Shown here piece by piece: positions 1 to 8,966 of a stretch of DNA of 64,000 nucleotides (the first letter of the stretch is position 1; every line of letters begins with the position of its first letter). The stretch is from Chloroflexota bacterium. GTDB lineage: Bacteria > Chloroflexota > Dormibacteria > Dormibacterales > Dormibacteraceae. The position numbers were made by a program, and so were the translations under genes. Location of the stretch: contig VBDR01000025.1 in the NCBI GenBank assembly GCA_005882135.1, positions 1-64,000 of the forward strand, given 5' to 3'. The notes under the pieces are model-generated. The model ran no database searches. It was not told the origin of the DNA and was given only the letters and a program-made list of their open reading frames with translations.

Positions 1-1
1 C

Positions 2-820
2 CACGCCTCGGCGTACCGGAACCCTCGACCGTTTGCCGGTCGCAGCGTGTTGGTGGTTGGGTCGGGAAATTCCGCCGCCGATATTGCCGTCGATCTGGTG
101 CAAGGCGGTGCGTCGAAGGTCTGGAACTCAATTCGCACGCCGCCCCAGATCGTGCCGCGGACGGTTGGTGGGATTCCCATGCAGACCGTTGCGATCGTCA
201 CTCGATCACTTCCGGCCTGGGTCGGCGACGCCGTCGTCCGCTCGGTGCAAATACTGGTCCACGGCGACCTTTCCCCCTACGGCCTGCCATCACCGCGCGA
301 GGGGGTGTCGGCTCAGTTTCGCCGCGCCGACGTCGTCCCCGTGATCGATGTCGCGTTTGTGCACACTCTCAAGCGTGGCGAAGTCGAAGTGGTGGCTGCG
401 GTCAGCGCCTTCGAAGGTGAACGCGTCCTGCTCGCGGACGGCTCGAGCCTGCAGCCCGACGTGGTGGTCGCAGCCACGGGATACAGGCGCGGCCTGGAAC
501 GGTTGGTCGGCAATCTCGGCGTTCTCGGTGAACGTGGCCGGCCGATCACGAGCGGGGCTGAGAGTCCGGACGGCCTGTCAGGGCTCTACTTCGCCGGTTA
601 CACCAACCCGCTGAGCGGCAACCTCCGTGAGCTGGGGATTCATGCGCGCCAAATCGCCGATCAGATCGCAACGTCGCCGCGATCCGCGCAGCAACGAGCG
701 CGGCCAACGGCCGATCTCGACCCGCACTCCGCACCACACAACGAATCTGAATCGCGATTTCTGAACAGCACCCAGGGATCTGTCAACCGCAAGGCTTCCC
801 AATCCAAGGCGGCTCGTTAG
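2..820 (+). CDS. Flavin-containing monooxygenase, C-terminal part (5' end cut by window)
   Basis: The reading frame is open from base 2, so this is the C-terminal two-thirds or so of a longer protein. The visible part begins just before a second dinucleotide-binding loop (GSGNSAAD), which in flavin monooxygenases and Baeyer-Villiger enzymes binds NADPH. Further on is the ATGYRRGL stretch matching the family ATGY motif, then the usual C-terminal FAD-contact segment (LYFAGYTNPLSGNLRELG). The last 45 residues or so are polar and look unconserved. Family role: oxygenation of a soft nucleophile or ketone with NADPH and O2; the substrate is unknown. Its TAG stop interlocks with the TAA of the convergent next gene (bases 817-820). 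Confidence 0.88.
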   Translation, partial: HASAYRNPRPFAGRSVLVVGSGNSAADIAVDLVQGGASKVWNSIRTPPQIVPRTVGGIPMQTVAIVTRSLPAWVGDAVVRSVQILVHGDLSPYGLPSPREGVSAQFRRADVVPVIDVAFVHTLKRGEVEVVAAVSAFEGERVLLADGSSLQPDVVVAATGYRRGLERLVGNLGVLGERGRPITSGAESPDGLSGLYFAGYTNPLSGNLRELGIHARQIADQIATSPRSAQQRARPTADLDPHSAPHNESESRFLNSTQGSVNRKASQSKAAR

Positions 821-1758
821 ATTTTTACGACCAGCTTGCCCAGGTGGGCGTCCTGAACGATTAGCTGGAACGCCTCGCTGGCCTTCTCGAGGGAGAAGGT
901 CTGGATGTGGGGCGCTTTCAACTTTCCGTCCGCCGCGAGCCTGGCCAGGTGATCCAGACGTTCCCTGGTCACCTGCGTCCCGACGTTGACCCCCTTGATA
1001 CCGCGCTTGGCGAGGTCTTCGACCGCCGCTGCTCCCTTCATCGAGGTCACCGTTCCACCTTTGCGCACCGTCTCGCTCAATTCAGCCAGCCCAGCAGCGT
1101 CGCTGCCCGTGTCGATGATCGCCGCCACCCCACCGCGGTGCTTGGCCTTGAGTGCTTTGATGACGTCGCCGGAGGCGCGATCGATCACCTCGTGGGCGCC
1201 CAGGCTTTTCACGTATTCGGTCTTGGCTTTGCTCGTGACGCCGATTACGCGAGCGCCAGTGGCGGCTGCCAGCTGGACGGCGTAGCTTCCGATTCCTCCC
1301 GAGGCTCCGACGATCACGACAACATCGTTGGGCCTCGGTGCGGCCGCCTCGACTGACATCAGCGCAGAGACGCCGGCCAGGGGCAGCGCCGCCGCCTCGA
1401 CCTCACTGAGCGCGGCAGGACGCTTTGCGATTGTGCTCGTCGACGCCGTCGCGAACTCGGCCAGCGTGCCTTCTCCCAAGACCATCTTCCCAGTAACGCC
1501 GAAAACTGAATCGCCGATCGCGACCCCGTCCACGCCCGCGCCGAGCGCATCGACAGTGCCGGCGAGGTCGCCACAGGGAACGAGAGGAAACCGGTGTTCC
1601 ATTCGACCGCTGAGGTATCCCTGGAGCACGGCGTTGTCGAACGGGTTGATGGAAGCCGCGGTCACGCGCACACGCACCTCTTTTTCAGCGGGCTCGGGAT
1701 CGGGCAGATCGTGAATCGAACCAGGTTGACCGAAGGCGTCGAGAGCAAAAGCACGCAT
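817..1758 (-). CDS. NADP-dependent quinone oxidoreductase-like MDR protein
   Basis: A 313-residue zinc-free medium-chain reductase of the quinone oxidoreductase group. It starts MRAFALDAFGQPG, has the N-terminal GroES-like fold with SINPFDNAVLQG, and a cofactor loop VGASGGIGSYAVQLA around residues 150-165. Family members reduce quinones or enones with NADPH in the cytoplasm. The frame runs open further upstream, but ATG 1758 is preferred: it is preceded by AAGGAGT at good spacing, gives the family length, and the upstream extension is not conserved-looking. It is convergent with the monooxygenase gene, and the two stop codons overlap, leaving no room for a terminator. Confidence 0.9.
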   Translation of the reverse strand: MRAFALDAFGQPGSIHDLPDPEPAEKEVRVRVTAASINPFDNAVLQGYLSGRMEHRFPLVPCGDLAGTVDALGAGVDGVAIGDSVFGVTGKMVLGEGTLAEFATASTSTIAKRPAALSEVEAAALPLAGVSALMSVEAAAPRPNDVVVIVGASGGIGSYAVQLAAATGARVIGVTSKAKTEYVKSLGAHEVIDRASGDVIKALKAKHRGGVAAIIDTGSDAAGLAELSETVRKGGTVTSMKGAAAVEDLAKRGIKGVNVGTQVTRERLDHLARLAADGKLKAPHIQTFSLEKASEAFQLIVQDAHLGKLVVKI

Positions 1759-2126
1759 CGATGACTCCTTGGCTTGGTGAATCGGTGACCTCTTCATTCC
1801 ATCCAACGGAATGCGGCCGACAACTATTTCCTGCAGCACGGCGCGCGATGCTGGATGCGATTGAGTCCATTCGCGTAATGCACTTGCGAGCGAGGAGAAA
1901 GGTTCGAAGAGCGTCCACCAAGGGGAGCACGTATTGAATTTCAAGATGGCGCTCGAATGTCAGTCGCGGAGGGGGATGCTCGAGAACTTGCGGCGATCTC
2001 ATGGCAGTTCAAACCGGGCCGCTCAGACCGCCCTGAGCTCACACAGTGCGAGTCCCTGTCCCTGAGCCAGTTTTTCGCATACAAAATTCGCGTGCGAGCG
2101 GCCTTCGAGGCGACTATCGTGAGCCG

Positions 2127-2612
2127 GTGACCCAGGCCCACATCAATCACGTCAGCGTCGGTGCGAAAGACCTGCGAGATTCGGTGCAGTTCTACACCCA
2201 GATCTTCGGGGCGAAGATGATCGACACACCCAACTTCGGGTTCCCGGTGCAGTGGCTGCGTGTGGGCGACCTGCAGCTCCATCTGTTCGAAAGGCCGGGC
2301 GCCGCCCCGAGCTATCACCACTTCGCGCTTGCAGTCGACGACTTCGAGGCAGTTTTCCGAGCCACGCGCGCGCGGGGCCTTCACGATGCCGAAACGATGG
2401 GGTCGCACTTCAACGAGCTGCCCAGCGGGCAGGTCCAGCTCTACATCCGCGACCCGGGCGGAAATCTTGTTGAGGTCAACTGGCCGGATGCCCGCTCGCT
2501 CAGCGCTGAGATACGGCTGGAAATGGTGCGCCTGGAAGATCGCGAGCCCCAAAACGAGTCGAACCGCCGAGCCGTGCTCTATCTCACCGCACCTCAAGTT
2601 GAGCGCCCCTGA
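2127..2612 (+). CDS. VOC family (glyoxalase/bleomycin-resistance fold) protein
   Basis: About 161 residues. One vicinal-oxygen-chelate domain: the N-terminal strand INHVSVGAKDLRDSVQFYTQIFG, a central HHFALAVDDF and a C-terminal YIRDPGGNLVEVNW. The H, H and E positions expected for metal binding are visible. Family members are dioxygenases, isomerases or resistance proteins, so the reaction cannot be fixed. GTG 2127 is chosen because it sits directly before the conserved strand; the 27 residues upstream look like non-coding read-through. No strong ribosome site is visible. The gene is followed after 62 bases by the Ldh2-type dehydrogenase on the same strand. Confidence 0.8.
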   Translation: MTQAHINHVSVGAKDLRDSVQFYTQIFGAKMIDTPNFGFPVQWLRVGDLQLHLFERPGAAPSYHHFALAVDDFEAVFRATRARGLHDAETMGSHFNELPSGQVQLYIRDPGGNLVEVNWPDARSLSAEIRLEMVRLEDREPQNESNRRAVLYLTAPQVERP

Positions 2613-2674
2613 ACCAGCCTCTGTGTGGGGCGATCTTGCCGGAGCCGAGGATTGAAGGCGGTTAGGGCGCACGG

Positions 2675-3721
2675 ATGGCGGGCTTGGTGATGCTGACTGT
2701 GCGAGCGAGTGATGCGGACTCGCTCGTGACGCGGCTCTTTCGCAAGAGCGGTGCGCCGCCAAGCCATGCGAACGTCGTCGCGCGTCACCTGGTTGAGAGC
2801 AGCCAGCTCGGAGTGCACTCGCATGGGCTGATTCGGGTACCCCAGTACGTCCACGAGATTCGATCCGGTCACCTCGATCCTCGCGCCAAACCCCGTCGCC
2901 TTGGCAGGCATGGCGCAGTCTCATGGGTTTCAGGTAACTCTGGGTTTGGTCAAGTTGGCGCGATCTACTCTGCCCTCGCAGCCACGGCTTCAGCACGTAG
3001 GTACGGTGTTGGCCTCGTCATCGCCAAGAATCTGGGCCACACCGGCCGTCTCGGAGCATATGCGGAGCTGGTAGCTAACGAACGCTGCGTCGCAGTGCTT
3101 TTCGGCAATGGACCGCCAAGCAGTCACCTGGTGGCGCCGTTTGGGGGCATCGACGGCCGGCTGGCGACAAACCCCATTGCATTCGCGATTCCAAACGGAC
3201 CTACTCCGGTGGTCGCCGACTTCTCGACCAGTGCAATGCCTGAGGGCAAACTGCGAGTGGCCCGAAACGTGGGTGGGCGTCTGCCCCCAGGCGTTTTGCA
3301 GGATCCCTTCGGCAACGCCACGGATGATCCCGGCGTGCTTTATGGAAAGCCGCGCGGGACGCTGTTGCCTCTCGGCGGGCCCACATTTGGGCACAAGGGC
3401 TACGCACTCGCCATCCTGGTTGAAGCCATGTCCACGCTTCTCGCCGGCGATGAGACGGATGACCGGTCACGGGTGAGGGCAAACCTGGCGATCCTCGCCA
3501 TCGCGACCGGGGGCGGCTTCGAGCAAGCCGCGGAAGGAATGGCCAGGTACCTTCGTTCGGCGCGGCCGGCCGATCCGCAAAGGCCCGTGTTGGTTCCTGG
3601 CGATCCCGAGCGCCTTGCGCGAGAGCATTCGTTGGTTTCCGTGGATAGGCGCGCATGGAACGAGATTGGGAGCCTCGCCCGAGAGCTACACGTCGACGTG
3701 CCCGTTCCCGTCGACGAGTGA
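2675..3721 (+). CDS. Malate/L-lactate/ureidoglycolate dehydrogenase family (Ldh2/AllD-like)
   Basis: 348 residues, the normal family length. Visible signatures are HSHGLIRVPQY near residue 50, the loop NLGHTGRLGAY carrying the presumed catalytic histidine, DFSTSAMPEGK, and the late GPTFGHKGYALAILVE. This fold (unlike classical malate dehydrogenase) uses NAD(P) to interconvert 2-hydroxy acids and 2-oxo acids, for example in ureidoglycolate or sulfolactate metabolism. The gene is convergent with the HpcH/HpaI aldolase 9 bases downstream; together they could oxidise a hydroxy acid and then split the oxo acid, but that is inference. The ATG at 2675 has only a weak purine-rich leader; ATG at residue 6 is possible. 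Confidence 0.86.
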   Translation: MAGLVMLTVRASDADSLVTRLFRKSGAPPSHANVVARHLVESSQLGVHSHGLIRVPQYVHEIRSGHLDPRAKPRRLGRHGAVSWVSGNSGFGQVGAIYSALAATASARRYGVGLVIAKNLGHTGRLGAYAELVANERCVAVLFGNGPPSSHLVAPFGGIDGRLATNPIAFAIPNGPTPVVADFSTSAMPEGKLRVARNVGGRLPPGVLQDPFGNATDDPGVLYGKPRGTLLPLGGPTFGHKGYALAILVEAMSTLLAGDETDDRSRVRANLAILAIATGGGFEQAAEGMARYLRSARPADPQRPVLVPGDPERLAREHSLVSVDRRAWNEIGSLARELHVDVPVPVDE

Positions 3722-3730
3722 CTTGGTTCG

Positions 3731-4483
3731 TCAAACGTCGCCCGGGATCAGCTCCCTGGCGGCGGCGACGATACGCGCCGAGGCGGCCTCCAACAGCCTG
3801 GTGTCGCTTTGGAGCGCAAGCATGACGAAGCCGATTCGGTACCACTGGAGCGCGACATCGGCCGAGCCGCACATGATCCCTGCCGCGACGCCACTGGCGC
3901 GTGCCGCCTCGATGATCTCCTCGATGAGCCGGCGATGCTTCGGATCGCTGGCTTCGTAGCTCGAGTCCAGACCGGCCGACACCGCAAGGTCATTAGGCCC
4001 GACGAACACCGCGTCGATGCCAGGCACGGCCAGGATCTCGCGAGCGCGGGCGACCGCCTCCACAGTCTCGATCATCACCACGCAAATGGGCTGCCGCCAT
4101 TCGCTGTCGACCGCGCGCGCTCGGATCGGACCCATGCTTCGAATGCCGGTTGGCGGGTAGCGGCAAGCGGCCACCGCCATCTTGGCCTCGCCGACCGAGT
4201 TGACCATCGGCACGATGATGCCGCCAGCTCCCGCATCGAGCGCCTTCATGATCGAGCCAGGCTCATTCCAGGGCACCCGAACAAGTGACGGAACGCCGCC
4301 CGCGGAGATGGCCTGGAGCATGGGCAGCATGACGTCGTAGCCGATCAGGCCATGTTGGGTATCGATGCAGACCCAGTCGTGGCCAGACCGGGCCGCGACT
4401 TCGGCGGTCCACGAGCTTGGGATCGTGCACCATGCGCCAAATGTCGCTTTGCCCGCCGTCCAACGCTCGCGAAGCGAGCTCAC
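3731..4483 (-). CDS. HpcH/HpaI family aldolase
   Basis: About 250 residues from the chosen GTG. It shows the metal-dependent class II pyruvate aldolase pattern: DWVCIDTQHGLIGYD, a GIIVPMVNS strand, an IETVEAV strand with the metal-binding glutamate, and GPNDLAVSAG with the aspartate. Such enzymes cleave 4-hydroxy-2-oxo acids (HpaI) or act on related 2-keto-3-deoxy acids. The frame is open to 4675, but the extra 64 N-terminal residues are arginine- and cysteine-rich and unlike the family, so GTG 4483 (start VSSLRERW) is preferred. No clear ribosome site is seen, so the exact start is uncertain. It diverges from the acetamidase gene. Confidence 0.85.
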   Translation of the reverse strand: MSSLRERWTAGKATFGAWCTIPSSWTAEVAARSGHDWVCIDTQHGLIGYDVMLPMLQAISAGGVPSLVRVPWNEPGSIMKALDAGAGGIIVPMVNSVGEAKMAVAACRYPPTGIRSMGPIRARAVDSEWRQPICVVMIETVEAVARAREILAVPGIDAVFVGPNDLAVSAGLDSSYEASDPKHRRLIEEIIEAARASGVAAGIMCGSADVALQWYRIGFVMLALQSDTRLLEAASARIVAAARELIPGDV

Positions 4484-4684
4484 CGCACGCTCGCAAGGTC
4501 GGCATCGGCCCAGGCGGCCGCAACCTCGGGCTGAGCAGGCGGTGCGGGCAACAACACAACGTCGACTCGATGGCGGCCCAAGAACATGGCGCGTACAGTG
4601 CCTTCGTCGAAGGGGCTGAGGCACGCGACGCGGGCCTGCATTCGATTCGAAGGCTAGCACCCTCGGGGTCTGCAATAACCGTTT

Positions 4685-4706
4685 CGCCGGCGCGGGATCG
4701 CCGGCG
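4685..4706. promoter_or_regulatory. Inverted repeat in the acetamidase leader
   Basis: Two copies of CGCCGGCG flank the six bases CGGGAT, giving a perfect 8-bp stem about 40 bases upstream of the acetamidase ATG. It lies in the 264-base divergent gap between aldolase and acetamidase. It could be an operator or a leader hairpin; the sequence is GC-only and could be a chance palindrome in a high-GC genome. I see nothing else definable in the gap apart from the purine-rich ribosome site GAGAGAGAGG next to the acetamidase start. Confidence 0.3.
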
Positions 4707-4747
4707 CATCAAAGTTGCTGTTCTGAGAGAGAGAGGTAAACCAAGAA

Positions 4748-5692
4748 ATGAGTTCGAAAACGCCCGTCGAGGTCATCCCTGAGACCTTCAGCTACGTCTT
4801 CAGCCCTTATCGCGAGCCGATCGCCCGGGTGTCTCAAGGTCAACGGGTCATCATCCACTGCGAGGACGCATTCGAAAGCCGGATTTTGTCGACCCAGGAC
4901 TTACCAAGCCATTCACTCGCCAACGCAAAGTTCCTGAACCCTCAGACCGGCCCGATCTATGTCGAGGGCGCCGAACCAGGCGACGTGCTGGCGGTGAGCA
5001 TCGAGGACATCGAGCCGACACGAGACTTCGCCGTCAGCTGCCTGATTCCGTTCTTTGGAGGACTCACGTCGACCACGCTCACCCGCACGCTGCAGCCGTC
5101 GCTCGCAGAGAAGGTCTGGGTCTGGCGCCTCCTCGAGGGCGAGCTCGTTAACGACGACCTCGGCCTTTCTCTCCCGTGGCAACCTTTCATGGGGACGCTC
5201 GCGGTGGCGCCTGACCTGGAAGCGATCACTGCTCTGTCACCCGGCCCCTTCGGGGGGAACATGGACGTTCCTGACGTGTGTCCCGGAAACACGGTTTACC
5301 TTCCGGTCTGGAATGAAGGGGCGCTGTTTTACACGGGTGACACTCACGCCCGGCAGGGGCAGGGCGAGCTGTGTGGGGTGGCGCTCGAGATCACCTCGAA
5401 AGTTACGGTCGTCTTCACGGTCTTAAAGGGACGTCAGATCTCATGGCCCAGGATCGAATCTGCCGATCGGATCATGACGGTCGGAAGCGCCCGACCGATG
5501 GAGGATGCCGCTCGCATCGCCTACGCCGAGCTGGTCGGGTGGCTAGCCAGCGACTACGGATGGCACGCTGCAGACGCCTACCAACTCCTCACTCAGGCGG
5601 GCGGCCTCTACGTTGGCAACATGGTCGACACCACATACTCTCTCGTGGCCTCGGTTGAAAAGCGCTACCTCGGCCGGAAAGAGCTCACGTAA
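4748..5692 (+). CDS. Acetamidase/formamidase family protein
   Basis: 314 residues, full length for the FmdA/AmdA family, which hydrolyses formamide, acetamide or related short amides to ammonia and the acid. The diagnostic segment GDTHARQGQGELCGVALE is present around residue 198, and the family core (VEGAEPGDVLAVSIEDIEP, LSPGPFGGNMDVPDVCPGN) is easy to follow. ATG 4748 is preceded by GAGAGAGAGGTAAACCAAG, a reasonable ribosome site. It heads a same-strand run that continues through the MDR dehydrogenase, the isomerase-like gene and the Liv-type importer. That context suggests amide or amino-compound catabolism. Confidence 0.9.
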   Translation: MSSKTPVEVIPETFSYVFSPYREPIARVSQGQRVIIHCEDAFESRILSTQDLPSHSLANAKFLNPQTGPIYVEGAEPGDVLAVSIEDIEPTRDFAVSCLIPFFGGLTSTTLTRTLQPSLAEKVWVWRLLEGELVNDDLGLSLPWQPFMGTLAVAPDLEAITALSPGPFGGNMDVPDVCPGNTVYLPVWNEGALFYTGDTHARQGQGELCGVALEITSKVTVVFTVLKGRQISWPRIESADRIMTVGSARPMEDAARIAYAELVGWLASDYGWHAADAYQLLTQAGGLYVGNMVDTTYSLVASVEKRYLGRKELT

Positions 5693-5735
5693 CGCAGCCG
5701 GCTTGGAAACAAAAGTGCGGAGGAACGAGTCAAGC

Positions 5736-6776
5736 GTGCCCCAGACGTCGTCGAAGGCTGTTGTCTTCACAGGACCTCAAATGGTCGAGGTGCGTGAAGT
5801 TGCCGTACCGACTCCAGGCCGCGACGAGGTACAGATCGAAACGATGTTTTCTGGCATCAGCGCGGGCACGGAGATGAACGTCTACCGCGGTCGCGCTCCG
5901 CAGTGGGAACTGCGCCGTGACCCATCGACCAAGCTCTTTGCTCGCGCGGCTGTTCCCGAGTGGAGTTATCCGCTCCCATACGGCTACGCGAATGTGGGTC
6001 GGGTCCTTGCGGTGGGGGACGACGTCAGCTCGCCTTCGGTGGGCGATGTGGTTTTCAGCTACACGCCGCACCAGAGCGTGGTTGTGGTGGCAGCAGTTGG
6101 CACCATCCCTGTGCCCAAGGGCATCGATCCGAAGCACGGCGTGCTGAATGCCAACCTGAACACAGCTTTGAACGGGGTGCTTGATGCCCGACCGTCGCTT
6201 GGCGATGTTGTCGTGATATCGGGCCTGGGAGTCATCGGTCTGCTCGTCACCCAGCTCGCGCGACGTGCCGGTGCAGGCCTGGTCGTCGGGGTGGATCGAA
6301 TCGATTCGCGTCGAGCGCTGGCGATGCGCAGCGGCGCGCATATTGTCATTGATCCAGGGGAGCCCGTCGCCGAGCAAGTCCGGGCGCTGACGAATAACCG
6401 CGGAGCGGATGTTGTGATTGAAGTCTCCGGCGCATCGGCCGCCTTGAATGAAGCCATCCGGACGGTGGGATTCGGTGGACGCGTCGTCGCGATGAGTTGG
6501 TATGCCGGCACATTCGAGAACCTGAGCCTCGCCGGCGAATTTCATCACAACCGTCCGCGAATCATTTCGTCGCAAGTCGGGGCTGTCAACCCAGACCTCG
6601 GCCCGCTTTGGGACACATCCCGGCGTCAGCAGCTCGTAACCGAGCTGCTGACCCAACTGGACCTGGCGCCGCTCTTCACGCACGAATTCCCCATAAGCAG
6701 AGCTCGAGAGGCTTATGCGGCGGTCGACCATGGCGCGGACGGCCTGGTCCAGTGCGTTTTCACATACGACACGTGA
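5736..6776 (+). CDS. MDR-family alcohol dehydrogenase lacking the classical zinc ligands
   Basis: About 346 residues from GTG 5736 (VPQTSSKAVVF), which has GGAGGAACGAG upstream. GroES-like N-domain followed by a Rossmann domain with VVISGLGVIGLLVTQLARRAG. In zinc alcohol dehydrogenases the catalytic metal is held by a Cys near residue 40 and a GHE motif; here the matching segments read FSGISAGTEMNVYRG and GYANVGRV, so both are altered. This resembles the BchC-like/sorbitol-dehydrogenase-like branch of unknown substrate. It is 43 bases downstream of the acetamidase and overlaps the frame of the next gene. Likely a cytoplasmic NAD(P)-dependent oxidoreductase. Confidence 0.86.
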   Translation: MPQTSSKAVVFTGPQMVEVREVAVPTPGRDEVQIETMFSGISAGTEMNVYRGRAPQWELRRDPSTKLFARAAVPEWSYPLPYGYANVGRVLAVGDDVSSPSVGDVVFSYTPHQSVVVVAAVGTIPVPKGIDPKHGVLNANLNTALNGVLDARPSLGDVVVISGLGVIGLLVTQLARRAGAGLVVGVDRIDSRRALAMRSGAHIVIDPGEPVAEQVRALTNNRGADVVIEVSGASAALNEAIRTVGFGGRVVAMSWYAGTFENLSLAGEFHHNRPRIISSQVGAVNPDLGPLWDTSRRQQLVTELLTQLDLAPLFTHEFPISRAREAYAAVDHGADGLVQCVFTYDT

Positions 6777-7578
6777 GGCTGACGAAGAGGGCGGCCTGAG
6801 CCGAGTTCTGTCGCCTTGCATCGAGTGGCTCTTCGCAGACGGCGGTCGCCCGTTTTCCGAGCGAGTCCATGTTGCCGCCGCCGCGGGCTTCACTCGAATT
6901 GAGTTCTGGACCGTCAGAGACAGGGACGTCACGGAGCTCGAGCGTGCGATTCGAAAGACGCATGTCACAGTCACTGCCTTTGTCTCCGAGCCAACCGGCC
7001 AATTGGTCGATCCGTCGACTCATGCCGAGTTCCTTGCCGGAGTTGAGCGCTCATCTGCGCTCGCGTCGCGTCTCAACGCCAAGAACCTGATCGTAGTCTC
7101 TGGCGACGCCCGACGAGGGATCGACGAGAAACTCCAGCACGACGCAATAGCTAGCGCCCTCCGGCTCGCAGCTCCCATCGCGTCACAAGCCGGGATAGGC
7201 CTCTTGTTGGAGCCGCTCAATAGTCGCGTTGATCACCAAGGCCACTACCTTGACTCGACTGTCGAGGCGCTAGCCCTGATTCGTGAAGTCAATCATCCGG
7301 CAGTGAGATTGCTCTATGACATGTACCACTCGATCGTGATGGATGAGGATCCCGGCCAGGTGCTCTCCGGCGCCGGCGCCCTGGTCGGGCATGTCCACAT
7401 TGCGGACGTGCCTGGGCGCCACGAGCCCGGAACGGGGGGAGTCGATTGGACCCGCCAATTGGTGGCGCTGGGCTCGGCAGGCTATTCCGGCCCCCTGGGC
7501 CTCGAGTACATGCCAAGTCGAGAGACCGAGTCGAGCCTCACGTTCATACGTGAGGTTGTCGAGGGCGAGGAAGCGTGA
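6730..7578 (+). CDS. Hydroxypyruvate isomerase-like TIM-barrel protein
   Basis: A sugar-phosphate-isomerase/AP-endonuclease-2 barrel. Family marks are CIEWLFADGGRPFSERVHVAAAAGF at the N-terminus, LLLEPLNSRVDHQG with the metal glutamate, LLYDMYHSIVMDED, HVHIADVPGRHEPGTG and LEYMPSRE. Family members isomerise hydroxypyruvate or related ketose substrates with a divalent metal. The conserved part starts at residue 30 or so, after the upstream gene stop at 6776. The only ATGs (6715, 6730) lie inside the upstream gene and give an unconserved leader. The real start may be a non-canonical CTG at 6796. The role of the protein in the acetamidase run is unclear. Confidence 0.82.
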   Translation: MARTAWSSAFSHTTREADEEGGLSRVLSPCIEWLFADGGRPFSERVHVAAAAGFTRIEFWTVRDRDVTELERAIRKTHVTVTAFVSEPTGQLVDPSTHAEFLAGVERSSALASRLNAKNLIVVSGDARRGIDEKLQHDAIASALRLAAPIASQAGIGLLLEPLNSRVDHQGHYLDSTVEALALIREVNHPAVRLLYDMYHSIVMDEDPGQVLSGAGALVGHVHIADVPGRHEPGTGGVDWTRQLVALGSAGYSGPLGLEYMPSRETESSLTFIREVVEGEEA

Positions 7579-7722
7579 TCCCGGCCCAGCTCCACGCGTA
7601 ACCGGCCGGCTGCCGGCTGACATTTTCTGGCTGACGCATATCGACCAGGTCGCCAGTACGGAAAGGCGGCGTTAAGATGGGCCTTGCAACGAGCTAAGCG
7701 GTTGATCCGGGGGGTAACGGCT

Positions 7723-8946
7723 ATGCGCAGATGGGCCCTGCTGGCAGCGGTGGCCATAGCGGCAATCGCTTGTGGGGGAAGCACCACCGGCGGACCAACG
7801 ACCGGCTCGACGATCGTCCTCGGAGCCCCTCTTGGGCTCACCGGGTCCCTGACCAAGGAATCCATCCTCACCCAGCAGGGCTACAACCTGTGGCAGGACT
7901 GGATCAACGCCCGGGGCGGCATCGTCGTGAACAACGTCAAACACCCGGTCACCATCAAGTACTACGACGACACCAGCAACGCCAACCAGTCGGCGGTGCT
8001 GATGCAGAAGTTGATCACGGAGGACAAGGCGAACTTCTTGCTCGGGCCCTACGGCAGCGCGGCCACGGCGACTGACGCCGCCATCGCCGAGCAGAACGAG
8101 ATCCCGATGGTCGAGGCCAACGGAGCGGCGCAGTCGATCTTCAACCAGGGTTACAAGTACACCTTTGGCGTGCTGAGCCCCGCCAACAAGTACCTCCAGG
8201 GTGTGATCGACATGGCGGCCACGCTCAGCCCCAAGCCGACGACGATCGCGATGCTGAGCGCGGATGACAACTTCAGTCTCGAGGTGGCGGAGGGGGTCAA
8301 TACCTATGCGGCGACCAAGGGTCTGAATGTCGTCCTGTACAAGAAATACAAGAACGGCGCGACCAATCTCTCAGCCGAGGTTCAGGCGGCCAAGGCTGCC
8401 AACGCCGACATCGTGCTCAACTCCGGTCATCTGCAGGAGGCGATCGCCATCAACAAGGCGGCGAAGGAGCAGAAGGTCAACGCGAAGATCTTCGCCTACT
8501 CGGTGGGTCCGTCCACGCCCGACTTCATCACCGCCCTGGGCAAGGATGCCGACTACGTCTACGGCGGCTCGCAATGGACGCCGCAGGTCAAGTACACCCC
8601 GGCCTTCTACCTGAGCGTGGCTGAGTACGTGGCCGCGTACAAGGCAAAGTATCCGGGGCTGGGCGATCCCGACTACCACGTTGCGGAATCGACGGCGGCG
8701 TGCCTTGCCCTGCAGCGCGCGATCGAAAAGGCCGGGTCGCTCGATCCGAAGAAGGTGCGTGATGCGCTCGCGGCGTTGGACGTGACAGTGTTCTTCGGGC
8801 AGGTCAAGTTCGACAGCCGCGGGATCAACATCTACAAGCCGATGGTGGTGGAGCAGATCCAGAACGGCGCCCACCACACCGTTTTCCCCGACAGCGTCGC
8901 GGACGCAAAGCCCCAGTACCCGACCCCCGCATGGGACCAGCGCTGA
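7723..8946 (+). CDS. Branched-chain-amino-acid-type ABC transporter substrate-binding lipoprotein
   Basis: About 407 residues. ATG 7723 follows a GGGGGGT ribosome site and gives a classic lipoprotein signal: MRRW, a hydrophobic stretch and the lipobox AIAC with Cys17, then a Gly/Ser/Thr linker. The mature part is a periplasmic-binding-protein type I fold of the LivK/AmiC/UrtA group (IVLGAPLGLTGSL, YYDDTSNANQSAVLMQKLI, LLGPYGSAATATDAAIAEQ). It captures the ligand at the cell surface for the permeases LivH/LivM. It is the first gene of a five-gene importer set. The close acetamidase suggests an amide or urea-like ligand as an alternative to amino acids. A 144-base gap precedes it, with no convincing promoter. 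Confidence 0.93.
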   Translation: MRRWALLAAVAIAAIACGGSTTGGPTTGSTIVLGAPLGLTGSLTKESILTQQGYNLWQDWINARGGIVVNNVKHPVTIKYYDDTSNANQSAVLMQKLITEDKANFLLGPYGSAATATDAAIAEQNEIPMVEANGAAQSIFNQGYKYTFGVLSPANKYLQGVIDMAATLSPKPTTIAMLSADDNFSLEVAEGVNTYAATKGLNVVLYKKYKNGATNLSAEVQAAKAANADIVLNSGHLQEAIAINKAAKEQKVNAKIFAYSVGPSTPDFITALGKDADYVYGGSQWTPQVKYTPAFYLSVAEYVAAYKAKYPGLGDPDYHVAESTAACLALQRAIEKAGSLDPKKVRDALAALDVTVFFGQVKFDSRGINIYKPMVVEQIQNGAHHTVFPDSVADAKPQYPTPAWDQR

Positions 8947-8966
8947 TCGCTACGAGACACTAGATT

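Noticed and set aside
1941-2996. A 351-codon minus-strand frame covering the VOC gene and the start of the Ldh2-type gene
   Set aside because: Antisense to recognisable domains, with no motif of its own.
5730-6974. A 414-codon minus-strand frame over the MDR dehydrogenase gene
   Set aside because: Antisense shadow; the plus-strand product has clear GroES and Rossmann features.
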